Counted from the stretch's first letter, positions 34,813 to 44,306 are shown. The stretch is 64,000 nucleotides of DNA from Pseudomonas entomophila (GCF_023277925.1 NZ_CP063832.1:4998501-5062500), one strand, 5' to 3'. Notes: generated by a model not told the origin, from the letters alone. Made by a program: numbers and translations.

Positions 34813-37445
34813 GTGGTGGTCTGTTCGACCGCTGGCGCGCGGCGCCACCCCCTGTCGTCGAACCACAAGCCTTGCCAGCGGTGGGCCTGCAACTGTTGCT
34901 CGATGAGCAGGCCCAGGTCTTGCGCCTGGCCGGGCCGTTGCGCACCTTGCTGGCCTTGCCGGGGCGACCGGGCGCACGCCTGCATGACTACCTGCAACGG
35001 CATAGCTGGCTGGTGATCGAGGGCGAGCCCGGCGACTGGCAAGGGCAGCCCCTCGACCTTGATTTCAACACCGTTGTAGGTCACGCACTGCACACCCGCG
35101 GTTGGCTGCAGCGTCACGGGCAGGCCTGGTTGCTGCAACTGTTCGATATCGGCGATTTGTTGCGTGAACAGCGCTGGGATCGCCAGCGGCCACTGCTGGG
35201 CGAGATCGGCCACGCACTACGCGAATGTGGCGCACAGCGTCTGGCGCAGACCGCCAGCGCGCAATTGCAGGTACTGGCCGAGCACTGGCAGGCGGCGTCG
35301 CTGCGCCTGATGTTGCGCGAACCGAATGGCTGGCGCCATTACGCCAGCAGTGACAGCACATGGCCTTGGCCGCAGGACAGCCGCCTGCAGGCCCGATTGG
35401 ACAGCTTGCCAGCAGCCACCCTGCTTGACGTGAAGGACGATGTGGAACTCCAGGCGTTGTGTGGCGGCGCTTCATTGCTTCTGCTGCCCTACCGCCAGGG
35501 GCAGGATGCCGAAGCCTGGTTGCTGTGCGCCGGCGCCACGCAGGTGCCGGAGGCCGACATGGCACTGGCGTTGGTCCGGACCCTGGTCGAGCCGCTGCTG
35601 GCCCGCTTGTGGCGCCAGCAGTGGCAGCAGCAGTCCACGCACCTCGACGAACTGCAGCGGCAGTTGGGGGCGGGGTGGTGGGAATGGCCGGCACAGGGGG
35701 ATCTGCAACTGGATCCGGCATTGGCCCAGGCGCTTGCCCTGCCGCACCAGGCCAGCCTTGGGCAATGGCTGGCCCGCCTGCACCCGGCTGACCGCGAACC
35801 CGCGCAGCTTGCGCTGGCACAGGCCCGCGAAGGGCACGCGCTGAATTTGAGCCTGCGCTTGCTGGACGACGGAGCCCTGGAAACCCCGCGCTGGTGGCAG
35901 TGGGTGGGCCAGCCGCAGGGGCAGCGGCTGCATGGCTTCCTGCTCGACATCAGCGCGCTCAAGACCCAGGAGCAGCAGGCCGGGATGGCCCGCGCCCGTC
36001 TGGAAAACCTGATCGCCAGTTCCCCCGCGGTGATCTATGTGCAGCGCTACGCCGAGGGCGCGTTGCACAGCGACTTCTTCAGCGCCAGCCTGGCACCGCT
36101 GCTGGGCTGGGACGTGGACAGCGAGCTGGCGCGCCAGCCGGGCCTGGCCGTACACCCGGATGACCGCCCGTTGTGGTTGGCCCGCACCCGCAGCCTGTTG
36201 CGCGACGGCCAGGTGCGCTGCCGCTACCGGCTGCGCGATCAGCTCGGCGGCTATCACTGGATGCTCGACGAGGCCCGGCTGCTGCGCGACGAGCTTGGCC
36301 AGCCGGTGGAAGTGGTGGGGTTGTGGCTGGATGTCAGCGAGGCGACCGAGGCCGCCGAGCGCATGCGCCAGAGCGAGGAACGCTACCGCGTGCTGGTGGA
36401 GGACTCGCCGGCGATGATCTGCCGCTATCGCCCGGACCTGACCCTGGTGTTCGGCAACCGACCATTGGCCGACTACCTGCAATGCGCGCCGGATCAGCTG
36501 TTGGGCGCCAACCTGGGCCAGTGGTTGTCCGATGCCCAGCGTGAAGCCTTTCACGAGCGCCTGCGGGCATTGACCCCGGAGCAGCCCCTGAGCAGCGCGG
36601 AAATCTGCTTGCAACTGCCGGGCCGCGAACATGCCTGGTGGGTGTGGGCCGACCGTGGCCTGTTCGACGCGCAGGGCCAGTTGTTGGAGATCCAGGCCGT
36701 GGGCCGCGACAACACCGAACTGCGGCGTAGCCAGCAGCAGTTGCTGCAGGGCGCCAAGATGGCCACCCTCGGCGAGCTGGCCACCGGCCTGGTGCACGAG
36801 ATCAACCAGCCGCTCAATGTGATGCGCATGGCGGTGGTGAACGCCCTCAAGCGCCTGGAGATCGGCACGGCGGAACCGGCCTACCTGGAGGACAAGCTGC
36901 GCCGCATCGAGGCCCAGGTCGACCGCGCCTCGCGCCTGGTCGAGCACATGCGGGTGTATGGCCGGCGCTCGGCGCTTGATCCTGTGCCGTTCACCGCCTG
37001 GAGCGCGGTGGAGGGCGCTCGTGCGCTGCTGGACGAGGGCCTGCGTGGCAAGGGCGTGGACCTGGCTATCGAGCCGCCAGCGTTGCGGCCCCAGGTGCTT
37101 GGGCAGCAGGATCAGCTTGAGCAGGTGCTGATCAACCTGGTGGTCAATGCCCGCGATGCCTTGCTCGAACAGGGGCGCGCGGGCGCCTGGATCCGGGTGC
37201 GTCAGCAGCAGATGGGCGAGCACCTGTGCCTGCTGGTCGAAGACAACGGTGGCGGTATCGACCCGCAGTTGCACGAGCGCATCTTCGAACCGTTCTTCAC
37301 CACCAAGCCAGCGGGCGTCGGTACCGGCCTGGGGTTGTCGGTCAGCCATGGCATCGTCAGCCAGATGGGGGGGCGCCTGACTGTGGCCAACAGTGCCGAA
37401 GGCGCGTGCTTTCGTATCGAGCTGCCGCTTTACAGCACCAACTGA
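34809..37445 (+). CDS. pprA: PAS-domain sensor histidine kinase, PprA-like (878 aa)
   Basis: This is a large hybrid-free sensor kinase. The first 380 residues have no motif recognised here. PAS-type domains follow, about 380-510, 400s region ending DISALKTQEQQAG, 510-640 (PAVIYVQRYAEGALHSDFF, EVVGLWLDVSEATEAAERM) and 540-640 (ERYRVLVEDSPAMICRYRP). The phospho-acceptor H-box is GLVHEINQPLN with His about 663, and the ATPase boxes are N (LINLVVNARDALL), G1 (VEDNGGGIDP), F (IFEPFFTTK) and G2 (GTGLGLSVSHGIV). It begins inside the pseudopilin stop and its 3' end overlaps the convergent tadG gene by 16 bases. By position it should signal to the PprB-like regulator; boundaries of the PAS repeats are approximate. 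Confidence 0.85.
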   Translation: MSGGLFDRWRAAPPPVVEPQALPAVGLQLLLDEQAQVLRLAGPLRTLLALPGRPGARLHDYLQRHSWLVIEGEPGDWQGQPLDLDFNTVVGHALHTRGWLQRHGQAWLLQLFDIGDLLREQRWDRQRPLLGEIGHALRECGAQRLAQTASAQLQVLAEHWQAASLRLMLREPNGWRHYASSDSTWPWPQDSRLQARLDSLPAATLLDVKDDVELQALCGGASLLLLPYRQGQDAEAWLLCAGATQVPEADMALALVRTLVEPLLARLWRQQWQQQSTHLDELQRQLGAGWWEWPAQGDLQLDPALAQALALPHQASLGQWLARLHPADREPAQLALAQAREGHALNLSLRLLDDGALETPRWWQWVGQPQGQRLHGFLLDISALKTQEQQAGMARARLENLIASSPAVIYVQRYAEGALHSDFFSASLAPLLGWDVDSELARQPGLAVHPDDRPLWLARTRSLLRDGQVRCRYRLRDQLGGYHWMLDEARLLRDELGQPVEVVGLWLDVSEATEAAERMRQSEERYRVLVEDSPAMICRYRPDLTLVFGNRPLADYLQCAPDQLLGANLGQWLSDAQREAFHERLRALTPEQPLSSAEICLQLPGREHAWWVWADRGLFDAQGQLLEIQAVGRDNTELRRSQQQLLQGAKMATLGELATGLVHEINQPLNVMRMAVVNALKRLEIGTAEPAYLEDKLRRIEAQVDRASRLVEHMRVYGRRSALDPVPFTAWSAVEGARALLDEGLRGKGVDLAIEPPALRPQVLGQQDQLEQVLINLVVNARDALLEQGRAGAWIRVRQQQMGEHLCLLVEDNGGGIDPQLHERIFEPFFTTKPAGVGTGLGLSVSHGIVSQMGGRLTVANSAEGACFRIELPLYSTN

Positions 37446-39382
37446 GCGTGGCCGCTGGAACAGCTCAGATTGGCGCCGACCTCGGCATTGGCCAGGTCGA
37501 TGCCCAGCGTCTTGAGCAGGCCATTGACCAGTGGGTCGAGCACCGGGCTGAGCAGGTTGCGGATCAGCGGCTCGAGGATGTTCTTCACGCCGTCCAGCAG
37601 CCCGGCGGTTAGCACCAGCACTTGGCCCAGCCCGCTGTTGGCGGTCGGCCGGTAGGCCTCCAGGCGGATGCCGGCGAGGGTGTCGGACAGGCTGGAGACG
37701 ACCTGGGCCTGGTCGCTGTCCATGGGCTGGTAGGTGGGCGGTTGGCCGATGTCGGTGGGGGCGAAGGCGTCGGCGAACACCAGGGGCTTCTCCGTGGGGT
37801 TGTTGCCCAGCAGCTTGCTGTCCACTCGCAAGCCGATGCCGCCCCCGGCGAAAGGCACCCGGGTGCCGCACGAGGGTGGCAGGATCAGCAGGCGGCTGCA
37901 GACGTTGGTGCCGATGTCGATCAACGGCAGGGCCTTGACCACGGTGGTGCCCTGGTTGAGGAAGTCGGCCGGGGTATCGAACTTGCCCACCGCGATCCTC
38001 GCCGCCGAGCGCTGGGTGAGGGTAGTCAGGCTCTTGGGCGAGCAGGTGTAGTTGTCCGGCGGTGCCGGGCGCAGGCGGCTGGTGGCTTCAGCCACCTCCA
38101 CACCGATATCGATATGGACCTTGTCTTCCAGCAGCTTGATGTCGCTGACCTTGCACGGCACACCCAAGGCGCAGGTCACCGATTCCAAGGTGCCCAGCAG
38201 GTTCAGGCTGAGCAGGTTGTTGAGTACGTTGGTCAGCGGCGCGGCCAGGTCCAGCACGGCGTTGGCCAGGCCGGCAATGCCATTGAGCAGGGGCAAGTCG
38301 AGGGACACCAGGGCCCGCACCTGGGCGGTATGCACGCGCAGTTCATCGGTGCGCGGGTCGCCAATGGCGGAAAGTTGCTGCGGTTCGATCACCCGCACCT
38401 GCACCCGGCCACTGGCCACGCCCAGCAGGCTGATCGGCAGGTCGGCGTTGACCGCGCGTTCCTTGGCCGACAGCTGGATCACGCCCTGCACCAGTTGCAA
38501 CAGCTGGATGCTCGCATCCAGGCCGGCCTGGGCCGTGCCGTTCTGCAGGTCCAGCAAGTCGCCCAGTTGCAGGCCGGTGATCGGCAGGTCGAGGGCGAGC
38601 TTGCCCAGGTTGGTGACCACATCGGCGGCGGCGCCACCTTGTTGCAATACTTTGACCGCCGCTTGCAGCAAGGTCGTGGCGCTGGTGTCGAGGCTGAGTA
38701 GCTTCTGGTAGTCGCCCACTTCGACATTCAGGTCGATGGCCAACTGGTCGAGGTAGTGCAGCAGGTTGAGCTGGGTGTTGGCGATGCCCTGCCAGCCCAG
38801 CAGGTCGAGCTGCAACGTACCGCCCAGCGCCTTGGTCAGCGCGTTGAGCAGCGAACCCTGATTGGCGTTGACGGTGGCCAGGCTGCTGCGAATGCTCAGC
38901 ATCGCCAGGGGGGGCATGGGGCTGGCGGCCACCGCGCTGGCATGCAGGGTGGTGGTGCGCGGCACGGTGTTGCCCTGGACCATGGCGAACACCCCGGCGG
39001 CGACGCTGGTGACCACCACATGGCTGACCTCGACCTTGATCGCCTCGTTGCGGGTGTTGTCGGCGACGAAGCGGCGCAGGTTGTCATTGCCGGTGCGCAG
39101 GTAGCCGCAACTGGCGATCAGCGGGTCGGTGACGGCCAGGCCGTTGCGGGTGGCGGCTGTGCGCGCCAGGGCGAAGGCCTGCGGGCCGCTGCCGTTGCAG
39201 TTGGCCGAGTGCTCGGCCGCTTCCAGCGCTGCCATGTCGGCGATGCGCTGGAGCTTGCGTTGTTCGAGGTAGAGACGGCCGCTGTCGACCGACAGCAGCA
39301 TGAACAGCAGGGCCAGGCCCATGGTCAGCGCGGCCATCAGGCCGATAGCGCCCTGCTGGCGGGCAGCGGAACGAGGAACCAC
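37430..39382 (-). CDS. tadG: TadG-like Tad secretion protein (650 aa)
   Basis: The N-terminal region QQGAIGLMAALTMGLALLFM plus SVDSGRLYLEQRKLQRIADM is the Tad/TadG-type pilin-like membrane anchor. The rest is a large periplasmic/extracellular part rich in Leu and in repeated Leu-Asp-Leu segments, with several Cys in the second half (NGTAQAG, ALGVPCKVSD, TNVCSRLLILPPSCG). The GTG at 39382 is preferred because AAGGAG lies 5 bases upstream; an ATG 24 codons earlier is an alternative. It is read toward the kinase gene, whose end it overlaps. TadG proteins are needed for pilus assembly or adhesion; the exact role is not known. Confidence 0.82.
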   Translation of the reverse strand: MVPRSAARQQGAIGLMAALTMGLALLFMLLSVDSGRLYLEQRKLQRIADMAALEAAEHSANCNGSGPQAFALARTAATRNGLAVTDPLIASCGYLRTGNDNLRRFVADNTRNEAIKVEVSHVVVTSVAAGVFAMVQGNTVPRTTTLHASAVAASPMPPLAMLSIRSSLATVNANQGSLLNALTKALGGTLQLDLLGWQGIANTQLNLLHYLDQLAIDLNVEVGDYQKLLSLDTSATTLLQAAVKVLQQGGAAADVVTNLGKLALDLPITGLQLGDLLDLQNGTAQAGLDASIQLLQLVQGVIQLSAKERAVNADLPISLLGVASGRVQVRVIEPQQLSAIGDPRTDELRVHTAQVRALVSLDLPLLNGIAGLANAVLDLAAPLTNVLNNLLSLNLLGTLESVTCALGVPCKVSDIKLLEDKVHIDIGVEVAEATSRLRPAPPDNYTCSPKSLTTLTQRSAARIAVGKFDTPADFLNQGTTVVKALPLIDIGTNVCSRLLILPPSCGTRVPFAGGGIGLRVDSKLLGNNPTEKPLVFADAFAPTDIGQPPTYQPMDSDQAQVVSSLSDTLAGIRLEAYRPTANSGLGQVLVLTAGLLDGVKNILEPLIRNLLSPVLDPLVNGLLKTLGIDLANAEVGANLSCSSGHAQLVL

Positions 39383-39506
39383 GGGCACTCCTTTGCCGGC
39401 CTTCGGCCCGGCAGCGCGGCGGCGGTCAAAGGAGTGTAGCCAAGGTGATGGCAAGTTGCCTTGCTCTGGGCGGGTTTACAGAATGCGTGGGATTTACGCC
39501 TGCCCC

Positions 39507-39595
39507 TGTAGGAGCGGCTTCAGCCGCGATCACCCACGCAGTGGGTGCCAGACACCGCGTTGCCTGCATCACGGCTGAAGCCGCGATGCAGGGGG
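39507..39595. repeat. Paired REP element
   Basis: TGTAGGAGCGGCTTCAGCCG (from 39507) and the inverse ACGGCTGAAGCCGCGATGCA (to about 39588) flank a centre with CACCCACGCAGTGGGTG, itself a hairpin. It lies upstream of tadG and just after the stop of the DUF4136 gene. Confidence 0.9.
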
Positions 39596-39602
39596 CGTGC
39601 AC

Positions 39603-40163
39603 TCAATGCGGCGGATACTGGCTCAGCACCTGCGACACGGTCTTCTGGATCGCCACGTTGCGCTCCTGGGGGCTGGGCGGGTAGTTGTTCATGATCTGCT
39701 CGGCACTGCCGCGCCACACCAGCTTGCCGTCGCGGCCGTCGAACAGGTCGACCTGGATGGTCGCCACCTTGTAGTCGACGCTGCGGGTCTCGTTGTACAT
39801 CGGGCCGCCCCAGTAGCCTCCCCAATAACCGCCCCAGGCACCACCGTAGTTGGTGGTGATCTGCTGTTGGCGGTCCTCCACGATCAGGTAGACACGCACC
39901 CTCACATCGGGCTTGGCGTTGGCCTGGGCCGGGCGCAGGCCACGCTGGTCGAGCTGCTCGGCCACCGCCTGGCGGATGCGTTGTTCGGTCAGGTCGCTCT
40001 TGATGCGCGGATCGTCCGGGCGATACTGCAAGCCGGGTTCTTGCCAGGCCCAGCTGCGGTAGGCGGCGAAATCGCGACTGGCGTCGAAATCCTGCTGGAC
40101 GTTGTTGCTCGCGCAGGCCGCGAGCAACAACGCGAAAGCGAGTAGAACGTGGCGGCGCAACAT
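39603..40163 (-). CDS. DUF4136 lipoprotein (186 aa)
   Basis: A lipoprotein signal peptide ends in the lipobox LLAAC (Cys16). The mature protein has the DUF4136 start FDASRDFAAYRSWAWQEPG, then RIRQAVAEQLDQRGLRPAQ and a glycine/tryptophan-rich stretch (GGAWGGYWGGYWGG, about 106-120), ending VSQVLSQYPPH. It resembles the gene immediately upstream, so the two are tandem paralogues in one transcript. It is probably an outer-membrane or periplasmic lipoprotein; function unknown. Confidence 0.85.
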   Translation of the reverse strand: MLRRHVLLAFALLLAACASNNVQQDFDASRDFAAYRSWAWQEPGLQYRPDDPRIKSDLTEQRIRQAVAEQLDQRGLRPAQANAKPDVRVRVYLIVEDRQQQITTNYGGAWGGYWGGYWGGPMYNETRSVDYKVATIQVDLFDGRDGKLVWRGSAEQIMNNYPPSPQERNVAIQKTVSQVLSQYPPH

Positions 40164-40183
40164 GATGGTTCTCCAGAGCGAAG

Positions 40184-40819
40184 TTAACTGGGAGGATAGC
40201 CGCTCAGCGCCTTGCCCACCGATTCGCGCAGGGCGCTTTCGCGATCACGCGGCGAGTCCTTGCCACTGCCACTCTCGGCGCTGGCGCTCCATACCGGCTG
40301 GCCGCTGCGCGCATCGAACAGGTCGATGCGCACCACCAGCACCTCGACTTCGTAAGTGCGCACGATGGGTACGCTGCCATAGGCGCCATAGCCGTTACGG
40401 TAGCCACCGTAGCCGATGCTGCCGTAGGGGTACGGGCCGTAGTAGGGGTCGTAATAGTCGTAGTCGCGCATCTGGCGCAAGCGCCGCTCCAGGCGCAGGT
40501 CGGCGCTGACCAACAGGTCGGCCGGGCCATTGCGGGCCGGGCGCAGGCCATGCTGGTCGAGGGCGCTGCTCACCGCGTCGGCGAGCTGCGCGGGGGCGGC
40601 ACTGGCCATGCCGCTGGGTAGCTGGTTGTTGCGCCAACTCCAGCTGCGGTAGCGACCATAATCGCGTGGCGGTGCCGGGTAGGAGCTGGCGTCGAAGGTG
40701 GTGGCCGCCTGGGGCGGTGCCGGTGGCAGGGGGTTGCTGCTGGCCACGTAGGGGTTGCTGCCCTGGCAGGCGGCCAGGGCGAGGGGCAGCAGGGCCAGGT
40801 AGAGCGAGCGGTAGAGCAT
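40184..40819 (-). CDS. DUF4136 lipoprotein, tandem paralogue (211 aa)
   Basis: The signal peptide ends at a lipobox-type LAAC (Cys18). The DUF4136 core follows ([37 protein letters not shown]) with a tyrosine/glycine-rich middle ([18 protein letters not shown], about 117-145) and the same ending pattern, [13 protein letters not shown]. It is 20 bases upstream of the second DUF4136 gene and preceded by cmoM's stop 20 bases away, so the cmoM group may read into it. Function unknown. Confidence 0.85.
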   Translation of the reverse strand: MLYRSLYLALLPLALAACQGSNPYVASSNPLPPAPPQAATTFDASSYPAPPRDYGRYRSWSWRNNQLPSGMASAAPAQLADAVSSALDQHGLRPARNGPADLLVSADLRLERRLRQMRDYDYYDPYYGPYPYGSIGYGGYRNGYGAYGSVPIVRTYEVEVLVVRIDLFDARSGQPVWSASAESGSGKDSPRDRESALRESVGKALSGYPPS

Positions 40820-40839
40820 GGTGTCTCCTGGCCGAGTTG

Positions 40840-41589
40840 TCAGTGGGGGCGGCAGATCCAGTGCAGGTAGCGGCCCAGCCCGGCAAAGCCTGGGTGGCGA
40901 CGGTGGGCCAGCTCCATTTCCAGCAGGTCGAGCAGCTCGGCTTTTTCCTGGAACTCCTTGGGCATGTAGTCGTGGAACACGCGCACGCCACTCTCGCTTT
41001 CAACCTGCCACAGAGGTTCAAGTTGCGCCTTGAGGTGCCGTGGATCAAGTGGTTTTTGCGGGGTCAGGCTCTGTTTCTCGCCGGCCATGCGGTTGCTGCG
41101 CAGCTTGCGGAAATGCCCCTTGAGCAGGTTGCGGTAGACCAGCGCATCACGGTTGTAGAAGGCCAGCGACAGCCAGCCGCCCGGCGCGGTCAGTTGGTGC
41201 AGCACTGGCAGGATGCTCTCGGGTTCCGCCAGCCATTCCAGCACGGCGTGGCATAGCACCACATCGTAGGGTTCGGTGAGCTGGCCCAGCAGGTCCTGCC
41301 AGGGCGCCTGGATGAACTCGGCGGCCTGGCCGGCTTCCTTGAAGCGCTCGCGGGCGCCGTCGAGCATGGGCGCTGCGGGTTCGGCAAGGGTCAGGTGATG
41401 GCCGCGTTGGGCCAGCCACAGGGCCATGTGGCCCAGGCCCGCGCCGATATCGAGAATGCGCAGCGGGCGGTCGGGTAGCGTCTCGGCCAGGTCCGCCTGG
41501 AGCACTGCCAGGCGGATCGCGCCCTTGGCACCGCCATAGATCTTCTCGGCGAAACGGGTGGCCAGTTCATCGAAGTGACGGTCGTTCAT
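40840..41589 (-). CDS. cmoM: tRNA uridine 5-oxyacetic acid methyltransferase, CmoM-like (249 aa)
   Basis: This is a class I SAM-dependent methyltransferase that (as in CmoM) adds the terminal methyl ester to cmo5U at the wobble position of tRNA. The SAM-binding motif is [16 protein letters not shown] near residue 44, followed by [11 protein letters not shown] and [18 protein letters not shown]. The length and the N-terminus [20 protein letters not shown] fit CmoM. The ATG at 41589 overlaps the stop of the upstream MazG-like gene (ATGA). Longer in-frame extension through the upstream gene is rejected. Confidence 0.9.
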   Translation of the reverse strand: MNDRHFDELATRFAEKIYGGAKGAIRLAVLQADLAETLPDRPLRILDIGAGLGHMALWLAQRGHHLTLAEPAAPMLDGARERFKEAGQAAEFIQAPWQDLLGQLTEPYDVVLCHAVLEWLAEPESILPVLHQLTAPGGWLSLAFYNRDALVYRNLLKGHFRKLRSNRMAGEKQSLTPQKPLDPRHLKAQLEPLWQVESESGVRVFHDYMPKEFQEKAELLDLLEMELAHRRHPGFAGLGRYLHWICRPH

Positions 41590-41891
41590 AGGGCGAAGCG
41601 CCTTTCGCTGTCGGCCAGCTTGGCGCGCACCACCTCGTTCATGTCCAGGCCCAGCTCGCTGCACAGCAGCAACAGGTACAGGACGATGTCGCCGACTTCT
41701 TCGCCGGCGTGGGCGAGCTGGTCGGCGGGGAGCTGGCGCGATTGGTCCTCGCTCAGCCACTGGAAGATTTCCACCAGTTCGGCCATCTCGACGCTGGCGG
41801 CCATGGCCAGGTTCTTCGGGCTGTGGAAGCCGCGCCAGTCGTTGTTGTCACGGATGCGGTGCAGGCGCTCGGTCAGTTCTTGCAGGTTCAT
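41586..41891 (-). CDS. MazG-like nucleotide pyrophosphohydrolase (101 aa)
   Basis: This is a small all-alpha NTP pyrophosphohydrolase of the MazG superfamily, which removes pyrophosphate from non-canonical nucleotides. The metal-binding pattern is EMAELVEIFQWLSED with the later EEVGDIVLYLLLL, i.e. the ExxE...ExxD set. The length is typical of single-domain members. The ATG at 41891 follows GGAG closely. It is coupled to cmoM. Confidence 0.88.
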   Translation of the reverse strand: MNLQELTERLHRIRDNNDWRGFHSPKNLAMAASVEMAELVEIFQWLSEDQSRQLPADQLAHAGEEVGDIVLYLLLLCSELGLDMNEVVRAKLADSERRFAL

Positions 41892-41985
41892 CGGGGTCTC
41901 CTCGTGGCGCATAGCTTCCGGCGAGGGGAAACGCAAAGCAAGCGCCAGTCGCAACCGGCCTTTTCGGCGCAGGCCGAGGTAGCGT

Positions 41986-42837
41986 TCAAAGCGGCTTCCA
42001 CCCTCCAACCATGTGCAGCAACCCCCCGTGCCCATCCAGCCGCAATTCGCCTGCCTCACCGGCTTCGCTGGCACTGAGCACCACCTCGGAAGGCAGGCGC
42101 ACCGGTTTGCGGAAATCCACCGCGAATTCATAACCCGCCGCCGGCAGATGCCCATGCAACGCCGCGAGCGTCATGGCCTTGCTCCACATGCCATGGGCGA
42201 TGGCCCGGGGAAAACCGAACAACCGGGCTGTGACGCTGCTGAGGTGGATGGGGTTGTAGTCGCCGCAGACCCGTGCATAGCGCCTGCCGATATCGCTGTC
42301 GGCATACCAGCGGGTGGCTTCGGGTAGTTCGGCGGGCTCGGCTTCGGGCGCTTCATCGCCCGGCTGTTCGAGCTTGAGGCCACGCACCAGCATGCGGCTG
42401 GTTTCGCGCCAGAGCAGGCCCAGACCGTCCTCGGCCTCGGTGACCAGGTCGAAGGTGCCGCCTTTACCATGGGGTTGCAGGTTGTCCGCGTACACCGCAA
42501 AACGCAGGCCGTCGATGCCGCCGAGCGGGCGCAAGACCTGGATGGCGTTGTGCAGGTGCACCAGGCCCAGCAGCGGGAAGGGGAAGTCATCGGCGGTCAG
42601 CAACTGCATCTGCAGGCCAAACGCCAGGACATGCGGGTAGGTGCCCGGCAACCGGCCATCGTCGACGAAGTGGCAAAGCCGACGGTAAGCGGCCAACTGC
42701 TGCGGGTCGACCCGCAGGAAGCAGCGCAGGCCCTGCCCGGGCAATGTGCTGCCCTGGATCTTGCGTTTGGCCAGCGCCCGTAGATACAGGCGGGCACTCG
42801 AATCGGGACTGTGCAGTTCATGCCATGGACGGTTCAT
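41986..42837 (-). CDS. MaoC-like acyl dehydratase (283 aa)
   Basis: This is a double hot-dog protein of the MaoC/FkbR2 type. The C-terminal active-site helix is visible in RRYARVCGDYNPIHLS (Asp and His, about residues 189-204), the hydratase-2 motif. The N-terminal half (GLVHLHNAIQVLRPLGGI) is a degenerate hot-dog lobe. The enzyme should interconvert enoyl- and 3-hydroxyacyl thioesters. It lies 3 bases downstream of the FabG4-like gene; with the divergent thiolase gene it makes a set suited to beta-oxidation-like chain handling. Confidence 0.85.
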   Translation of the reverse strand: MNRPWHELHSPDSSARLYLRALAKRKIQGSTLPGQGLRCFLRVDPQQLAAYRRLCHFVDDGRLPGTYPHVLAFGLQMQLLTADDFPFPLLGLVHLHNAIQVLRPLGGIDGLRFAVYADNLQPHGKGGTFDLVTEAEDGLGLLWRETSRMLVRGLKLEQPGDEAPEAEPAELPEATRWYADSDIGRRYARVCGDYNPIHLSSVTARLFGFPRAIAHGMWSKAMTLAALHGHLPAAGYEFAVDFRKPVRLPSEVVLSASEAGEAGELRLDGHGGLLHMVGGWKPL

Positions 42838-42839
42838 GC

Positions 42840-44192
42840 TCAGGCCCCCATCAATGCCTGGCCACAGACCCGTAGCGCCTGGCCATTGACCGCTCCCGAG
42901 CCTGGCTGGCTGAGCCAGGCGATGGCTTCGGCGACATCCTGGGGCAAGCCGCCCTGGCCCAGTGAGCTCAGGCGCCGCCCGGCCTCGCGCAGGCCCATGG
43001 GCATGGCGGCGGTCATGTGGGTCTCGATAAAACCCGGTGCCACGGCATTGATGCTGGCGCCGCGTTCGGCCAGTGGCCGCGCCCAGGCCTGGGCGAAGCC
43101 GATCAGCCCAGCCTTGCTGGCGGCGTAGTTCGATTGGCCACGGTTGCCGGCGATGCCGCTGACCGAGGCGAGCAGGGTGATGCGCGCATTGTCGCGGAGC
43201 GTGCCGGCCTCCAGCAGTGCCTGGGTCAGCACCTGGGGCGCCTTGAGGTTGACCGCCAGCACCGCATCCCAGTACTCCGGGGTCATGTTGGCCAGGGTCT
43301 TGTCGCGGGTGATGCCGGCGTTGTGCACCAGGATGTCCAGGCCGTCGGGCAGCGCCTCGACCAGTTGCGCGGCAGCGTCGGCGGCGCAGATGTCCAGGGC
43401 CAGGGCGCGGCCACCGAGGCGCGCGGCCAGGGCGTCGAGGTCCTTTTGCGCTTGGGGCACGTCCAGCAGGGTGACCTCGGCGCCATCACGGGCCAGGGTC
43501 TCGGCGATGGCCGCGCCGATGCCGCGGGCGGCGCCTGTGACCAGCGCTCGACGCCCGGCCAGCGGGCGCGTCCAGTCCTCGACCTGGGCGGCGCAGGCGC
43601 CCAGGCGCAGCACCTGGCCGGAAATGAACGCGCTCTTGGGCGACAGGAAGAAGCGCAGGGCACCGTCCAGCTGGTTTTCGGCACCTGCACCGACATACAG
43701 CAGGTTGGCCGTGGCGCCATTGCGCAGCTCCTTGGCCAGCGAGCGGCTGAACCCTTCGAGCGCGCGCTGGGCGACGCTGGTCTGCGGGTCGTCGAGGCCC
43801 TCTGGCGGGCGGCCGAGGATTACCACGTGGGCGCAGGGCGCCAGGCTGCGCAGCAAAGGCTGGAAGAATTCGCGCAATTGCTTGAGCTGGTCGCTGTCGG
43901 ACAGGTGACTGGCATCGAACACCACGGCCTTGAGCTTCGGCCCGAGGCCGGCGACCCAGGGGGCGGAGACCAGGCTGTCGTCATTGAAGCTGTAGCAATC
44001 GGCGGTCAGACGCGGGGCAATCGTCTCGACATGCCTGGCCAGCGGCCCGCCACCGAGCACCAGCGCACCCTCCACCGGGCGCAGGCGGCCTGCTTGCCAG
44101 CGCTCCAGCGGCACCGGGCGCGGCAGGCCGAGGGCATCGACCAGGCGGCGGCCGAGGGCGGAGTTGGCAAAGCCGATGTAGCGATCGCTCAT
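42840..44192 (-). CDS. High-molecular-weight 3-oxoacyl reductase, FabG4-like (450 aa)
   Basis: The C-terminal half (about 205-450) is a short-chain dehydrogenase with the cofactor loop VTGAARGIGAAIAETL, the LVHNAGITRDKTLANM segment, catalytic Ser in LLASVSGIAGN, and YAASKAG (Tyr, Lys). The N-terminal 200 residues are a flavodoxin-like domain found in high-molecular-weight FabG proteins. The ATG at 44192 gives MSDRYIGFANSALG and is chosen over a distant in-frame ATG at 44285. It starts 114 bases from the divergent thiolase start. Fatty acid-like metabolism is inferred. Confidence 0.88.
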   Translation of the reverse strand: MSDRYIGFANSALGRRLVDALGLPRPVPLERWQAGRLRPVEGALVLGGGPLARHVETIAPRLTADCYSFNDDSLVSAPWVAGLGPKLKAVVFDASHLSDSDQLKQLREFFQPLLRSLAPCAHVVILGRPPEGLDDPQTSVAQRALEGFSRSLAKELRNGATANLLYVGAGAENQLDGALRFFLSPKSAFISGQVLRLGACAAQVEDWTRPLAGRRALVTGAARGIGAAIAETLARDGAEVTLLDVPQAQKDLDALAARLGGRALALDICAADAAAQLVEALPDGLDILVHNAGITRDKTLANMTPEYWDAVLAVNLKAPQVLTQALLEAGTLRDNARITLLASVSGIAGNRGQSNYAASKAGLIGFAQAWARPLAERGASINAVAPGFIETHMTAAMPMGLREAGRRLSSLGQGGLPQDVAEAIAWLSQPGSGAVNGQALRVCGQALMGA

Positions 44193-44306
44193 GGGGGTTC
44201 TCCCTGAAAGGCAAGCATGCAGTGTGGACCAAGTTTGTCGCAGGGGCGTTCGAATGCTGTAAAAGAACCTAGTCTTACGGATCAATTTGTTTCAGGAGGA
44301 ACAGGC

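Noticed and set aside
44192..44285. N-terminal extension of the FabG4-like gene to an ATG at 44285
   Set aside because: It overlaps the divergent promoter region, and the downstream ATG gives the family N-terminus.
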